A stretch of 64,000 bases of DNA from Streptomyces collinus Tu 365 (lineage in GTDB: Bacteria > Actinomycetota > Actinomycetes > Streptomycetales > Streptomycetaceae): positions 5,166,170 to 5,230,169 of the forward strand of contig NC_021985.1 in NCBI RefSeq assembly GCF_000444875.1. Reading direction: 5' to 3'. Positions 50,594 through 59,194 of the stretch are shown piece by piece. Position 1 is the first letter of the stretch; each line of letters begins with the position of its first letter. A model generated the notes under the pieces. That model saw only the letters and a list, made by a program, of their open reading frames with translations, searched no databases and was not told the origin of the DNA. Made by a program: the position numbers and the translations under genes.

Positions 50594-51293
50594 GGGGCGC
50601 GTCCGCGGTGGGCGCTGCCGTGAGGGGCGTGTCCGCGGTGGGCGCTGGTGTGAGAGGCGGGGCGTCCGCGGCGGGCGCTGGTGTGACGGCCCGGTGGTGG
50701 CCGGGGCGGGGCCGGCCGTGCGGGCGGTCCAGTCCGCGCGTCGGGTGCGCCCGCACGGGCCGGTGACGCTTGCGTCGGGTTCGGTCGCGCGGGGCGGGCG
50801 GCTCCTGCGGCGGGTTCGGTGGTGAGGGGCGGAGATGCCCATGCGTATGGTCCGGCCGCGCGGGGCGCGTGGCTCGCGCGTCGGGTCCGGAGGCGACGAC
50901 CGGTGGTGTCCATGCGCCGGGTTCGGTCGCGCCGGGGCGGTGATGGCAGGCGGGTGCTGCCGGCAGCGGCGGCGGCGTCCGCGCTTGCTCGGGTCGTGCG
51001 GGCGGTGAAGCCCGCGCGTCCGGTGCGGCCGTGCGGGTTGACGCCTGCTCAGGCCCGGCGGCGAAGGTCGGGGACGGCGGGCGTCAGCGCCGTGGGTGGC
51101 GATGCGTCTGCGCATCAGGCCCCGCCGCGCAGAGCCCGTGACCGTTGCGGCGGTTCGGTGCTGAGGGGCGGTGGCGGCGGCCGACGTCCGCGGCAGGCCC
51201 CGCCAACGGCGGCCGATGGCTGGTGGCCTTCGCCGTAGCCGTCGGCGGTACGGCCGGTGGTGGTCGCGTGGGTCCGTGGGTGGCGGTGGTCGA
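50594..51293. other. 700-bp gene-free GC-rich region with degenerate repeats
   Basis: No reading frame here has family similarity or a ribosome site that I can support. The left end (about 50589-50688) has three imperfect copies of a roughly 33-bp unit centred on GTGAGGGGCG and GTCCGCGGTGGGCGCTG. Further right GGTTCGGTG(G/C)TGAGGGGCGG recurs near 50811 and 51150. It separates the MocR gene from the convergent transporter and looks like relaxed, repeat-rich intergenic DNA. Confidence 0.55.
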
Positions 51294-52157
51294 TCAGTGG
51301 GCGGACGCGTTCTCGGGTTCGGTCCGGTCCACCGGGGGTGGTGCCTCGCCGAAGCGGGCCAGGGCCAGGGCGCCTGCCACGGCCACCGCGAAGCCCAGGA
51401 CCGCCAGCCAGGCCAGGCCCTCGCGGGTGCGGTCGCCGAGCCAGACGACGCCCACCGCGGCCGGGCCGATCGTCTCGCCGATCACCATGCCGGCCGTGGC
51501 CGTCGTCACCGAGCCGCGCTGGAGGGCCGAGGTCAGCAGGATGAACGCGGCGGCGCCGCCGGTGAGCAGGGCGTAGACCGCAGGGTCGGCGACCAGGTCG
51601 GCCGGCCGCAGCGAGTCGATCAGGCGGACCGACACCTCCACCACCCCGAACCCGAAGCCCGCACCCAGCCCCAGCACCAGGGCCCGCAGCCGCCCGGAGA
51701 GCCGCCCGCCCAGCAGCGCGAGCACCAGCATGCCCACGGCCGTCGCGAGCATCGCCCACTCCAGCGCGGCCGACCCCTGCTCCCCGCCCTCCGGCCCGGA
51801 CGCCAGCCCCAGCATCGCCAGACCGGCGCAGACCACGCCCACCGCGCCCCACTCCGTGCGGCTCAGCCGCACCCGCAGCAGCCGTGCCGCGACCACCGCC
51901 GTGACCGCGAGACTCGACGCGAGGGCCGCGCTGACCGCGTAGATCGGCAGGGACCGCAGGGCCGCGATCTGGAACAGGAACCCCAGCCCGTCCAGTGCCA
52001 GCCCGGCCAGGTACCGCCACTGCCGCAGCGCCCGCAGCAGCAGGGCCGCCTCGCCGCCCCCACCCGTCCCGGCGTCCCGCGCGGCGATCGCCTGCAGCAC
52101 GGTCGCCGTGCCGAAACAGAGAGCCGCGGCCAGGGCGCACACCATTCCAAAGAGCAC
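51294..52157 (-). CDS. DMT/EamA-like integral membrane transporter
   Basis: A membrane protein of 287 aa with nine to ten hydrophobic helices arranged as two five-helix halves (MVCALAAALCFGTATVLQA first; MVIGETIGPAAVGVVWLG in the second half). This matches the drug/metabolite transporter layout of small exporters. The start is a GTG at 52157 lying six bases after TAGAGT on the same strand, so the transcript is probably leaderless. The tail ends EAPPPVDRTEPENASAH. Substrate unknown. Confidence 0.85.
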   Translation of the reverse strand: MLFGMVCALAAALCFGTATVLQAIAARDAGTGGGGEAALLLRALRQWRYLAGLALDGLGFLFQIAALRSLPIYAVSAALASSLAVTAVVAARLLRVRLSRTEWGAVGVVCAGLAMLGLASGPEGGEQGSAALEWAMLATAVGMLVLALLGGRLSGRLRALVLGLGAGFGFGVVEVSVRLIDSLRPADLVADPAVYALLTGGAAAFILLTSALQRGSVTTATAGMVIGETIGPAAVGVVWLGDRTREGLAWLAVLGFAVAVAGALALARFGEAPPPVDRTEPENASAH

Positions 52158-52265
52158 GAAGCGACTCTAGGCGAGGACGCGACCCGTACCCCCGCCCGGG
52201 CCCCGGCTCACACCGGTCTCTAGGCTGACCGCCGCACACAGGCAGCGAACGGGGGAGACACCACC

Positions 52266-52619
52266 ATGGCGCACACCCGCCCCGAGATCCGCGGACAGCT
52301 CCGCTCGACCACGGTCGTCCTCGGCGGAATGGGCCTGCTCGCCGCCGCCCTGACCGCCTGCTCGTCCGAACCCGACAAGCGCTGCGTCGACCGCGACAGC
52401 TACCAGATGGCCAAGGGCTACAAGGTCGTCTCGGACCGGAACTGCAAGACCGCCAAGTCGTCCGTGCACGCAGGCTGGTACTACGGCGGCGAGAAAAAGG
52501 GCTCCTGGGTCGGCGACGGCTCCTTCACCAAACCCGGCAAGGGCTCGGGCGGCTCCTCCGGCGGCGGCGGCGTCCACCGCGGCGGCTTCGGCGGCGGCCA
52601 CGGCGGCTCCGGCGGCTGA
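52266..52619 (+). CDS. Small Gly-rich lipoprotein
   Basis: A protein of 117 aa. The signal peptide ends in a lipobox (LAAALTACSSE), so it is membrane-anchored on the outside. The mature part has KRCVDRD and RNCKTAK with two Cys, then a Gly/Ser/His-rich tail (GGFGGGHGGSGG). It lies 14 bp before the glutathionylspermidine-synthase-like gene, with which it forms an operon. This pair parallels the E. coli YgiB (DUF1190) lipoprotein and YgiC synthase pair; sequence similarity beyond the lipobox is uncertain, so the comparison rests on order. Confidence 0.82.
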   Translation: MAHTRPEIRGQLRSTTVVLGGMGLLAAALTACSSEPDKRCVDRDSYQMAKGYKVVSDRNCKTAKSSVHAGWYYGGEKKGSWVGDGSFTKPGKGSGGSSGGGGVHRGGFGGGHGGSGG

Positions 52620-52633
52620 GCGGCACCCGCGCC

Positions 52634-53818
52634 ATGGAACGCCGTACCACCACGCCCCGCCCCGGGTGGCAGCAGACCGTCGAGGCACAGGGAGTCGTCT
52701 ACCCCCTGACCCGCCATCCCGACGGCTCGCTGCGCCCCTACTGGGACGAGAGCGCCTACTACGTCTTCGGCCTGGAGGAGGTCGAGGCGCTGGAGGAGAC
52801 CGTCGCGGAACTGCACCGCATGTGCCTCGCGGCCGCCGCGCACCTCGTGGCCGAAGACCGCCTGGCCGACCTCGGCATCACCGATCCGCGGGTCGCCGGG
52901 GCCGTCACCGAGTCCTGGCGGCGCCGCGCCGAACTCCCCGCCGTCTACGGCCGCTTCGACCTGCGCTACGACGGGACCGGCCCGGCGAAGCTGCTGGAGT
53001 ACAACGCCGACACGCCCACCTCCCTGGTCGAGGCCGCCTCACCGCAGTGGTTCTGGATGGAGGAGCGCTTCCCCGGCGCCGACCAGTGGAACTCCCTGCA
53101 CGAACGGCTCGTCGACGCCTGGCGCGAGCAGGCCGCGCTGCTCCCGCCGGGCAGTCCGCTGCACTTCGCGCACTCCAGCGCCGACGAGCTGGGCGAGGAC
53201 CTGATGACGGTCGCCTACCTCAAGGAGACCGCCGAGCAGGCCGGGCTCGCCACCGACTGGATCTCCATGGAGGAGATCGGCTGGGACACCCTCTCCGGCC
53301 GCTTCGTGGACAACGGGCTCCGCTTCATCCGCAGCGTCTTCAAGCTCTACCCCTGGGAGTGGCTCACCACCGACCTCTTCGCCGGCCACGTCCTGGACAC
53401 CCTGGACAACGGCGGCGGCACGGGCAGCACCCTGTGGATCGAACCCGCCTGGAAGATGCTCCTGAGCAACAAGGCCCTGCTGGCGATCCTCTGGGAGCTG
53501 TACCCCGGCCACCCGAACCTGCTCCCGGCCTACCTGGACGGGCCCCGCGAACTGGCCGCGTCGACCGGCTGGGTCGCCAAGCCCCTGCTGGGCCGCGAGG
53601 GCGCGGGCGTCACCGTGCACGAGCCGGGCACCGCGGCCGCCGCCCGCGAGGAGGCCTGCTGCTATCAGGGTCTCGCCCCGCTGCCCGCCTTCGACGGCAA
53701 CCACGTCGTCCTCGGCGCCTGGGTCGTCCGGGACGAGCCGGCCGGCCTCGGCATCCGCGAGTCCTCGGGGCTGATCACCGACGAGTACGCGCGCTTCGTA
53801 CCCCACGTGATCCTCTAG
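52634..53818 (+). CDS. Glutathionylspermidine synthase family protein (YgiC-like ATP-grasp)
   Basis: An ATP-grasp ligase-like protein of 394 aa. It has the GSP_synth domain with RFDLRYDGTGPAKLLEYNADTPTS, DELGEDLMTVAYLK, WEWLTTDLF and the nucleotide block GWVAKPLLGREGAG. True glutathionylspermidine synthase makes an amide between glutathione and spermidine. Streptomyces makes mycothiol rather than glutathione, so the substrate here is likely different, perhaps a peptide or cell-wall amine. The partner lipoprotein suggests envelope work. No amidase domain is present. Confidence 0.9.
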   Translation: MERRTTTPRPGWQQTVEAQGVVYPLTRHPDGSLRPYWDESAYYVFGLEEVEALEETVAELHRMCLAAAAHLVAEDRLADLGITDPRVAGAVTESWRRRAELPAVYGRFDLRYDGTGPAKLLEYNADTPTSLVEAASPQWFWMEERFPGADQWNSLHERLVDAWREQAALLPPGSPLHFAHSSADELGEDLMTVAYLKETAEQAGLATDWISMEEIGWDTLSGRFVDNGLRFIRSVFKLYPWEWLTTDLFAGHVLDTLDNGGGTGSTLWIEPAWKMLLSNKALLAILWELYPGHPNLLPAYLDGPRELAASTGWVAKPLLGREGAGVTVHEPGTAAAAREEACCYQGLAPLPAFDGNHVVLGAWVVRDEPAGLGIRESSGLITDEYARFVPHVIL

Positions 53819-53975
53819 CCGGAGCCTTCGGCGGGGTACTCCCCGGGAGCCCGGGCCCCGGAGCCCGTCACCGGTGGCACCCTTCCCGTTCGCCGTTCCC
53901 GTTCGCCGTTCCCGCCGTCGCTCGCATGGTGGACGCGGGACCTCCCCGTTCCGGCGTGCCCGGTAGGCTGATCAG

Positions 53976-54062
53976 CGGGCCGTGACTGGCGCGCTGGGAT
54001 GGGACGGACCATCGGGGAGCGGCCCGAGCGGGAATTCAGTGCCGTGCGCCTGGGCCGAACGT
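53976..54062 (+). ncRNA. ZTP (pfl) riboswitch of glyA
   Basis: The glyA leader carries the pfl aptamer core: CGTGACTGGCG (from 53981), CCATCGGGGAGCG (54009-54021) and GTGCGCCTGGGC (54044-54055), with the pairing CGTGACTGGCG...GCGCCTGG that forms the ZTP pocket. A TAGGCT -10 box is at 53964-53969. ZTP signals low 10-formyl-THF and purine-pathway stalling, so glyA would be turned up when one-carbon units run short. Confidence 0.9.
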
Positions 54063-54095
54063 GAACGCCGAAACGCACGCCGTCCGGAGGTCCCC

Positions 54096-55547
54096 ATGCC
54101 AGAGCAGCAGCCCCTCTCCACCGAGTCCACCGCCTTCCGCGCGGCCCTCGACGTCATCCGCGCGGTGGAACCGGCGGTCGCCGACGCCATCGGCCAGGAA
54201 GTGGCCGACCAGCGCGAGATGCTCAAGCTGATCGCCTCGGAGAACTACGCCTCCCCGGCGACCCTGCTGACCATGGGCAACTGGTTCAGCGACAAGTACG
54301 CCGAGGGCACCGTCGGGCGCCGCTTCTACGCCGGCTGCCGCAACGTCGACACGGTCGAGTCGCTGGCCGCCGAGCACGCCAAGGCGCTGTTCGGCGCCCG
54401 CCACGCCTACGTCCAGCCGCATTCCGGCATCGACGCCAACCTGGTCGCCTTCTGGGCCGTCCTCGCCGACCGCGTCGAGGTCCCGTTCCTGGAGAAGACC
54501 GGCGCCCGCCAGGTCAACGACCTGACCGAGGCCGACTGGGCCGAGCTGCGCCGGGCCTTCGGCAACCAGCGGATGCTCGGCATGTCCCTGGACGCGGGCG
54601 GCCACCTCACCCACGGCTTCCGCCCGAACATCTCGGGCAAGATGTTCGACCAGCGCTCCTACGGCACGGACCCGGCCACCGGCCTCATCGACTACGAGGC
54701 GCTGCGGGCCCAGGCCCGCGAGTTCAAGCCGCTGATCATCGTCGCCGGCTACTCCGCGTACCCGCGCCTGGTGAACTTCCGGATCATGCGCGAGATCGCC
54801 GACGAGGTCGGCGCGACCCTCATGGTCGACATGGCGCACTTCGCGGGCCTGGTCGCGGGCAAGGTGCTCACCGGCGACTTCGACCCGGTCCCGCACGCCC
54901 AGATCGTCACCACCACCACCCACAAGTCGCTGCGCGGCCCGCGCGGCGGCATGGTGCTGTGCGACGACTCCCTGAAGGACCAGGTCGACCGCGGCTGCCC
55001 GATGGTGCTCGGCGGCCCGCTCCCGCACGTGATGGCCGCCAAGGCCGTCGCCCTCGCCGAGGCCCGCCAGCCCGGCTTCCAGGACTACGCCCGGCGCATC
55101 GTGGACAACTCCCGCGCGCTCGCCGAGGGCCTCATGCGCCGCGGCGCCACCCTGGTCACCGGCGGCACGGACAACCACCTCAACCTGATCGACGTGGCGA
55201 GCTCCTACGGCCTCACCGGCCGCCAGGCCGAGGCCGCCCTGCTGGACTCGGGCATCGTGACCAACCGCAACGCGATCCCGGCCGACCCGAACGGCGCCTG
55301 GTACACCTCCGGCATCCGCGTCGGCACGCCCGCGCTCACCACCCGGGGCCTGGGCACCGCGGAGATGGACGAGGTGGCGGGCCTGATCGACCGCGTCCTG
55401 ACCACCACGGAGGCGGGCACCACCAAGTCGGGCGCCCCGTCCAAGGCCGCCCACGTGCTGGACGCGAAGGTGTCCGAGGAGATCGCCCAGCGGGCGACCG
55501 ACCTGGTGGCCGGCTTCCCGCTGTACCCGGAGGTCGACCTGGGCTGA
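54096..55547 (+). CDS. glyA: Serine hydroxymethyltransferase
   Basis: PLP enzyme of 483 aa that interconverts serine and glycine and loads THF with a one-carbon unit. The ATG at 54096 follows GGAGG by five bases; upstream in-frame starts lie inside the riboswitch. The PLP lysine is Lys277 in TTTHKSLRGPRGG; SENYASPATLLTMG and RFYAGCRNVDTVE are conserved blocks. The chain is about 50 residues longer than typical SHMT, with an insertion around residues 125-190 (VPFLEKTGARQVNDLTEADW region), a form known in actinobacteria. It feeds folD, purN and purH. Confidence 0.97.
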   Translation: MPEQQPLSTESTAFRAALDVIRAVEPAVADAIGQEVADQREMLKLIASENYASPATLLTMGNWFSDKYAEGTVGRRFYAGCRNVDTVESLAAEHAKALFGARHAYVQPHSGIDANLVAFWAVLADRVEVPFLEKTGARQVNDLTEADWAELRRAFGNQRMLGMSLDAGGHLTHGFRPNISGKMFDQRSYGTDPATGLIDYEALRAQAREFKPLIIVAGYSAYPRLVNFRIMREIADEVGATLMVDMAHFAGLVAGKVLTGDFDPVPHAQIVTTTTHKSLRGPRGGMVLCDDSLKDQVDRGCPMVLGGPLPHVMAAKAVALAEARQPGFQDYARRIVDNSRALAEGLMRRGATLVTGGTDNHLNLIDVASSYGLTGRQAEAALLDSGIVTNRNAIPADPNGAWYTSGIRVGTPALTTRGLGTAEMDEVAGLIDRVLTTTEAGTTKSGAPSKAAHVLDAKVSEEIAQRATDLVAGFPLYPEVDLG

Positions 55548-55561
55548 GAGGCCCCGTGAGG

Positions 55562-55610
55562 GGCGCGGGGAACCGCGCGGCCGTCCACGGACGGTCCGCG
55601 GGCCCCGCGC
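55562..55610. terminator. glyA-trpS intergenic hairpin
   Basis: GGCGCGGGG near 55562-55570 pairs with CCCCGCGC (55603-55610); an inner GGCCGTCC/GGACGGTCC adds a second stem. It lies 15 bp past glyA and before the trpS promoter region. No U-tract. Confidence 0.6.
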
Positions 55611-55671
55611 ACCGAAACCCCTCCCGCCTCAGGTGCCGATGCCGCCCCCGGCCGATGAGAGAATGGGCGAC

Positions 55672-56688
55672 ATGGCCTCTGCAGACCGACCCCGCGTGCT
55701 CTCCGGAATCCAGCCCACGGCAGGCTCGTTCCACCTCGGCAACTACCTGGGCGCCGTCCGCCAGTGGGTGGCCCTCCAGGAGTCCCACGACGCGTTCTAC
55801 ATGGTCGTCGACCTGCACGCGATCACGATCCCGCAGGACCCGGCCGACCTGCGGGCCAACACCCGCCTGGCCGCCGCGCAGCTGCTGGCCGCCGGTCTCG
55901 ACCCCGACCGCTGCACCCTCTTCGTCCAGAGCCATGTGCCCGAGCACGCCCAGCTCGCCTGGATCATGAACTGCCTCACCGGCTTCGGCGAGGCCAGCCG
56001 GATGACCCAGTTCAAGGACAAGTCCGCCAAGCAGGGCGCCGACCGCGCCTCCGTCGGCCTCTTCACGTACCCGATCCTCCAGGTCGCCGACATCCTGCTG
56101 TACCAGGCCAACGAGGTGCCGGTCGGCGAGGACCAGCGCCAGCACGTCGAGCTGACCCGCGACCTCGCGGTGCGCTTCAACGGCCGCTACGGGGACACCT
56201 TCACGATCCCGAAGCCGTACATCCTCAAGGAGACGGCGAAGATCTACGACCTCCAGGACCCGTCGGTCAAGATGAGCAAGTCGGCGTCCACGCCGAAGGG
56301 CCTGATCAACCTGCTCGACGAGCCGAAGACCACCGCCAAGAAGGTCAAGAGCGCCGTCACCGACACCGACACCGTGATCCGCTACGACGTGGAGAACAAG
56401 CCGGGCGTGTCGAACCTGCTCACCATCTACTCCACGCTCACCGGCCGGTCGGTCGAGGAGCTGGAGGCGGACTACGAGGGCAAGATGTACGGCGCCCTCA
56501 AGACCGACCTCGCCGACGTCATGGTCGACTTCGTCTCGCCGTTCCGGGAGCGCACCCAGCAGTACCTGGACGACCCCGAGACGCTCGACTCGGTGCTGGC
56601 CAAGGGCGCGGAGAAGGCGCGTGCCGTGGCCGCGGAGACGCTCGCGCAGACCTACGAGCGCGTCGGCTTCCTCCCGGCGAAGCACTGA
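55672..56688 (+). CDS. trpS: Tryptophanyl-tRNA synthetase
   Basis: Class I aminoacyl-tRNA synthetase of 338 aa that charges tRNA-Trp. The HIGH-type motif is HLGN at residues 21-24 and the KMSKS motif begins at Lys200 (KMSKS intact). The ATG at 55672 (MASADRPRVL) is chosen; an ATG nine bases earlier and a longer in-frame start at 55633 are less likely. RBS-like GAGAGAATGG lies just upstream. Length is normal for the bacterial enzyme; some Streptomyces carry a second, antibiotic-resistant TrpS, and nothing in the motifs here shows which type this is. Confidence 0.97.
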   Translation: MASADRPRVLSGIQPTAGSFHLGNYLGAVRQWVALQESHDAFYMVVDLHAITIPQDPADLRANTRLAAAQLLAAGLDPDRCTLFVQSHVPEHAQLAWIMNCLTGFGEASRMTQFKDKSAKQGADRASVGLFTYPILQVADILLYQANEVPVGEDQRQHVELTRDLAVRFNGRYGDTFTIPKPYILKETAKIYDLQDPSVKMSKSASTPKGLINLLDEPKTTAKKVKSAVTDTDTVIRYDVENKPGVSNLLTIYSTLTGRSVEELEADYEGKMYGALKTDLADVMVDFVSPFRERTQQYLDDPETLDSVLAKGAEKARAVAAETLAQTYERVGFLPAKH

Positions 56689-56857
56689 GGGGCACGGACC
56701 GGCGCCGGGGCGCACGACCGTTCGCACGCCCGGCCGGGCAGAGCGCTGCACATCACTTCCGCTGCGCCTGCCGACAGGACACCCGTGGTCGTACAGTCGA
56801 TATCCGACGGCCCGCACGACGACGGCCGGCAGACAGCACACGACGACAGGAGACGAC

Positions 56858-57433
56858 GTGGGGACCGTAACGATCGGCGTCTCGATCGCGGTCCCGGAGC
56901 CTCACGGCAGCCTGCTCCAGGAGCGGCGCGCGGGCTTCGGCGACGCCGCGGCTCACGGCATCCCCACGCACGTCACGCTGCTGCCGCCGACCGAGGTGGA
57001 CGCGGCTGACCTGCCGGCGGTGGACGCCCACCTCACCGGGGTCGCCGAGGCCGGCCGCCCGTTCCCGATGCGGCTGTCCGGGACCGGGACCTTCCGGCCC
57101 CTGTCGCCGGTCGTCTACGTCCGCGTCGTCGAGGGCGCCGAGTCCTGCGCCTGGCTCCAGCAGCGGGTCCGGGACTCCTCCGGGCCCATGGCACGCGAGC
57201 TGCTGTTCCCGTACCACCCGCACGTCACGGTCGCCCACGGCATCGACGAGGCGGCGATGGACCGCGCCTTCGCTGAGCTGGCCGGCTTCGAGGCCGAGTG
57301 GCCGTGCACCGGGTTCGCGCTCTACGAGCAGGGCCCCGACGCCGTCTGGCGCAAGCTGCGCGAGTACACCTTCGGCGGGCCCGTGGTGCCGCCGCAGGCG
57401 CTGCGCGGCGTGGGCCGCAGCCCGGTGAGCTGA
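56858..57433 (+). CDS. 2'-5' RNA ligase / 2H phosphoesterase family protein
   Basis: A protein of 191 aa from a GTG at 56858 with AGGAGACGAC upstream. Two HxT motifs, H38-V-T40 (HVTLLPP) and H122-V-T124 (HVTVAHG), mark the 2H phosphoesterase fold used by LigT-like RNA ligases and cyclic phosphodiesterases. Both catalytic histidines are present, so it should be active. Its RNA or nucleotide substrate is unknown. It stands in the direction of trpS with 170 bp between. Confidence 0.9.
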   Translation: MGTVTIGVSIAVPEPHGSLLQERRAGFGDAAAHGIPTHVTLLPPTEVDAADLPAVDAHLTGVAEAGRPFPMRLSGTGTFRPLSPVVYVRVVEGAESCAWLQQRVRDSSGPMARELLFPYHPHVTVAHGIDEAAMDRAFAELAGFEAEWPCTGFALYEQGPDAVWRKLREYTFGGPVVPPQALRGVGRSPVS

Positions 57434-57456
57434 GCGCGGGGGCCGGTCGGTCCGGC

Positions 57457-58191
57457 CTAGAGCGGCAGGCGCCGGAACAGGGCCCGCGGCGCGTGCCGCA
57501 GCGCGGACATCACCACCCTCAGCGATCCCGGCACCCACACCACCTCCGAGCCCCTGCGCAGGCCCAGCTCGATCGCCGTGGCCACCGCCCCCGGGGTCGT
57601 CGTGAGCGGCCCCCCGGCGCGCAGCGGTCCGGGGCGTACGACCATCACGCGCACGCCGGTGCCGTACAGGGCGTCGCCCAGGCCCTGGGCGAAGGCGTCC
57701 AGGCCCGCCTTGCTGGAGCCGTAGATGAAGTCGGCGCGGCGCGCCCGTTCCCCGGCGACCGAGGAGAGCACGACCAGCGAGCCGTGACCCTGGGTCTGCA
57801 GGGCGCGGCCGGCGACCAGGCCGGCCGAGACGGCGCCGGTGTAGTTGGTCTGCGCGACCCGGACCGCGCGCAGGTGGTCGCGTTCGTCGTGGGCCTGGTC
57901 GCCGAGGACGCCGAAGGCGAGCAGCACCATGTCGATGCGTCCCTCGGCGAACACCTTGTCGAGGACGGGCTCGTGGGACTCGGGGTCGAGGGCGTCGAAG
58001 GCCACGGTGCGGACGTCGGCGCCCAGGGCGCGCAGCCGGCCGGCGGACTCCTCCAGGGCGGGCGAGGGGCGGCCGGCCAGCCAGACGGTACGGGTGCGGC
58101 GGGCGATCAGACGGCGCGCGGTGGCCAGCGCGATCTCCGACGTGCCGCCGAGGACGAGCAGGGACTGGGGCAGCTCGGTCGCTTCCTTCAT
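57457..58191 (-). CDS. Short-chain dehydrogenase, DprE2-like
   Basis: NAD(P)-dependent reductase of 244 aa of the SDR family. The cofactor motif LLVLGGTSEIALATARRLIARR (residues 11-32) with the TSEIA variant, and the catalytic YGSSKAG, are those of DprE2, which with DprE1 epimerises decaprenylphosphoryl-ribose to -arabinose in mycobacteria. Streptomyces lack the arabinogalactan made by that route, so the substrate here may differ. No DprE1 oxidase is adjacent. The ATG at 58191 has no good ribosome site. Convergent with the 2H phosphoesterase gene. Confidence 0.82.
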   Translation of the reverse strand: MKEATELPQSLLVLGGTSEIALATARRLIARRTRTVWLAGRPSPALEESAGRLRALGADVRTVAFDALDPESHEPVLDKVFAEGRIDMVLLAFGVLGDQAHDERDHLRAVRVAQTNYTGAVSAGLVAGRALQTQGHGSLVVLSSVAGERARRADFIYGSSKAGLDAFAQGLGDALYGTGVRVMVVRPGPLRAGGPLTTTPGAVATAIELGLRRGSEVVWVPGSLRVVMSALRHAPRALFRRLPL

Positions 58192-58276
58192 GACAGCCGA
58201 CCGTATCGCCCTCATATGTCCGTCTTGCTGAAGAAACGCGGTGTTCACGCACACGCACAGTGGGCAGAGACCGATC

Positions 58277-59194
58277 ATGGACTGGCTGAAGCGGCTTCCC
58301 GGCATCGGGCCGATCGTCACGCGGCTCGCGCTCACGCACGCCTGGCGTTCGTTCGAACGGCTGGACCGGGTGAAGTGGACGCGGCTGGCCGCCGCCATGA
58401 CCTTCGTCAGCTTCGTGGCCCTGTTCCCGCTGCTGACCCTGGGCGGCGCGATCGCCGCGGCCACCCTCAGCGAGTCGCAGCAGAAGAACGTGCAGACGAG
58501 GATCGCCCAGCAGATCCCCGGTCTCGCCGACCAGCTGGACGTCAACTCCCTGGTGCAGAACGCCGGTACGGTCGGTGTCATCGCGGGTGCCGTGCTGCTG
58601 TTCACCGGCGTCAACTGGGTCGGCCAGGTGCGCGACTGCCTGCGCGTGGTGTGGGACCTGCCCGACGACGAGCGGAACCCGTTCGTGGCCTGGCTCAAGG
58701 ACGCGGGCATCCTGCTCGGTCTGGGCGGTGCCGTCGTCGCCACGCTCGCTATCTCCACCGTGGCCTCCGCCCTGGTGGGCTGGATCACCGACCAGCTCGG
58801 CATCGACCGGATGAGCTGGGGCAGCGTGCTGCTGCGCGTCGTGGCGTTCGCCGTCGCCGTGCTCGCCGACTTCCTGCTGCTGCTCTACGTCCTGACCCTG
58901 CTGCCCGGCGCCGAACCCCCGCGCCGCCGCCTCGTGGTGGCCGCGCTCACCGGCGCGGTCGGCTTCGAACTGCTGAAGCTGCTGCTCAGCGGCTACATCC
59001 AGGGAGTCGCCGCGAAGAGCATGTACGGCGCGTTCGGCGTTCCCGTGGCCCTGCTGCTGTGGATCAACTTCACCGCGAAACTGGTCCTGTTCTGCGCCGC
59101 CTGGACGGCGACGCAGAGCAAGGAGGTGGAGGTGGAGGGCGTCACGGCCGGGTCCGGCGGCGCATCAGATCCGGCAGTGGCCAACGGCGGTTGA
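58277..59194 (+). CDS. YihY/BrkB family membrane protein
   Basis: A membrane protein of 305 aa with six hydrophobic helices (first TFVSFVALFPLLTLGGAIAAATL), and typical blocks VGVIAGAVLLFTGVNWV and GAFGVPVALLLWINFTAKLVLFCAAWT. The family was once called ribonuclease BN by error; its true role is unknown, with envelope or export roles suggested. The ATG at 58277 (MDWLKRLPGIG) is conserved. Its last 53 bp overlap the convergent D,D-carboxypeptidase gene. Confidence 0.88.
   Translation: MDWLKRLPGIGPIVTRLALTHAWRSFERLDRVKWTRLAAAMTFVSFVALFPLLTLGGAIAAATLSESQQKNVQTRIAQQIPGLADQLDVNSLVQNAGTVGVIAGAVLLFTGVNWVGQVRDCLRVVWDLPDDERNPFVAWLKDAGILLGLGGAVVATLAISTVASALVGWITDQLGIDRMSWGSVLLRVVAFAVAVLADFLLLLYVLTLLPGAEPPRRRLVVAALTGAVGFELLKLLLSGYIQGVAAKSMYGAFGVPVALLLWINFTAKLVLFCAAWTATQSKEVEVEGVTAGSGGASDPAVANGG

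Noticed and set aside
50819..51238. Open frame of about 140 codons in the repeat-rich region
   Set aside because: Arg/Gly-rich translation without family features, no ribosome site, and repeats nearby; not supported as a gene.
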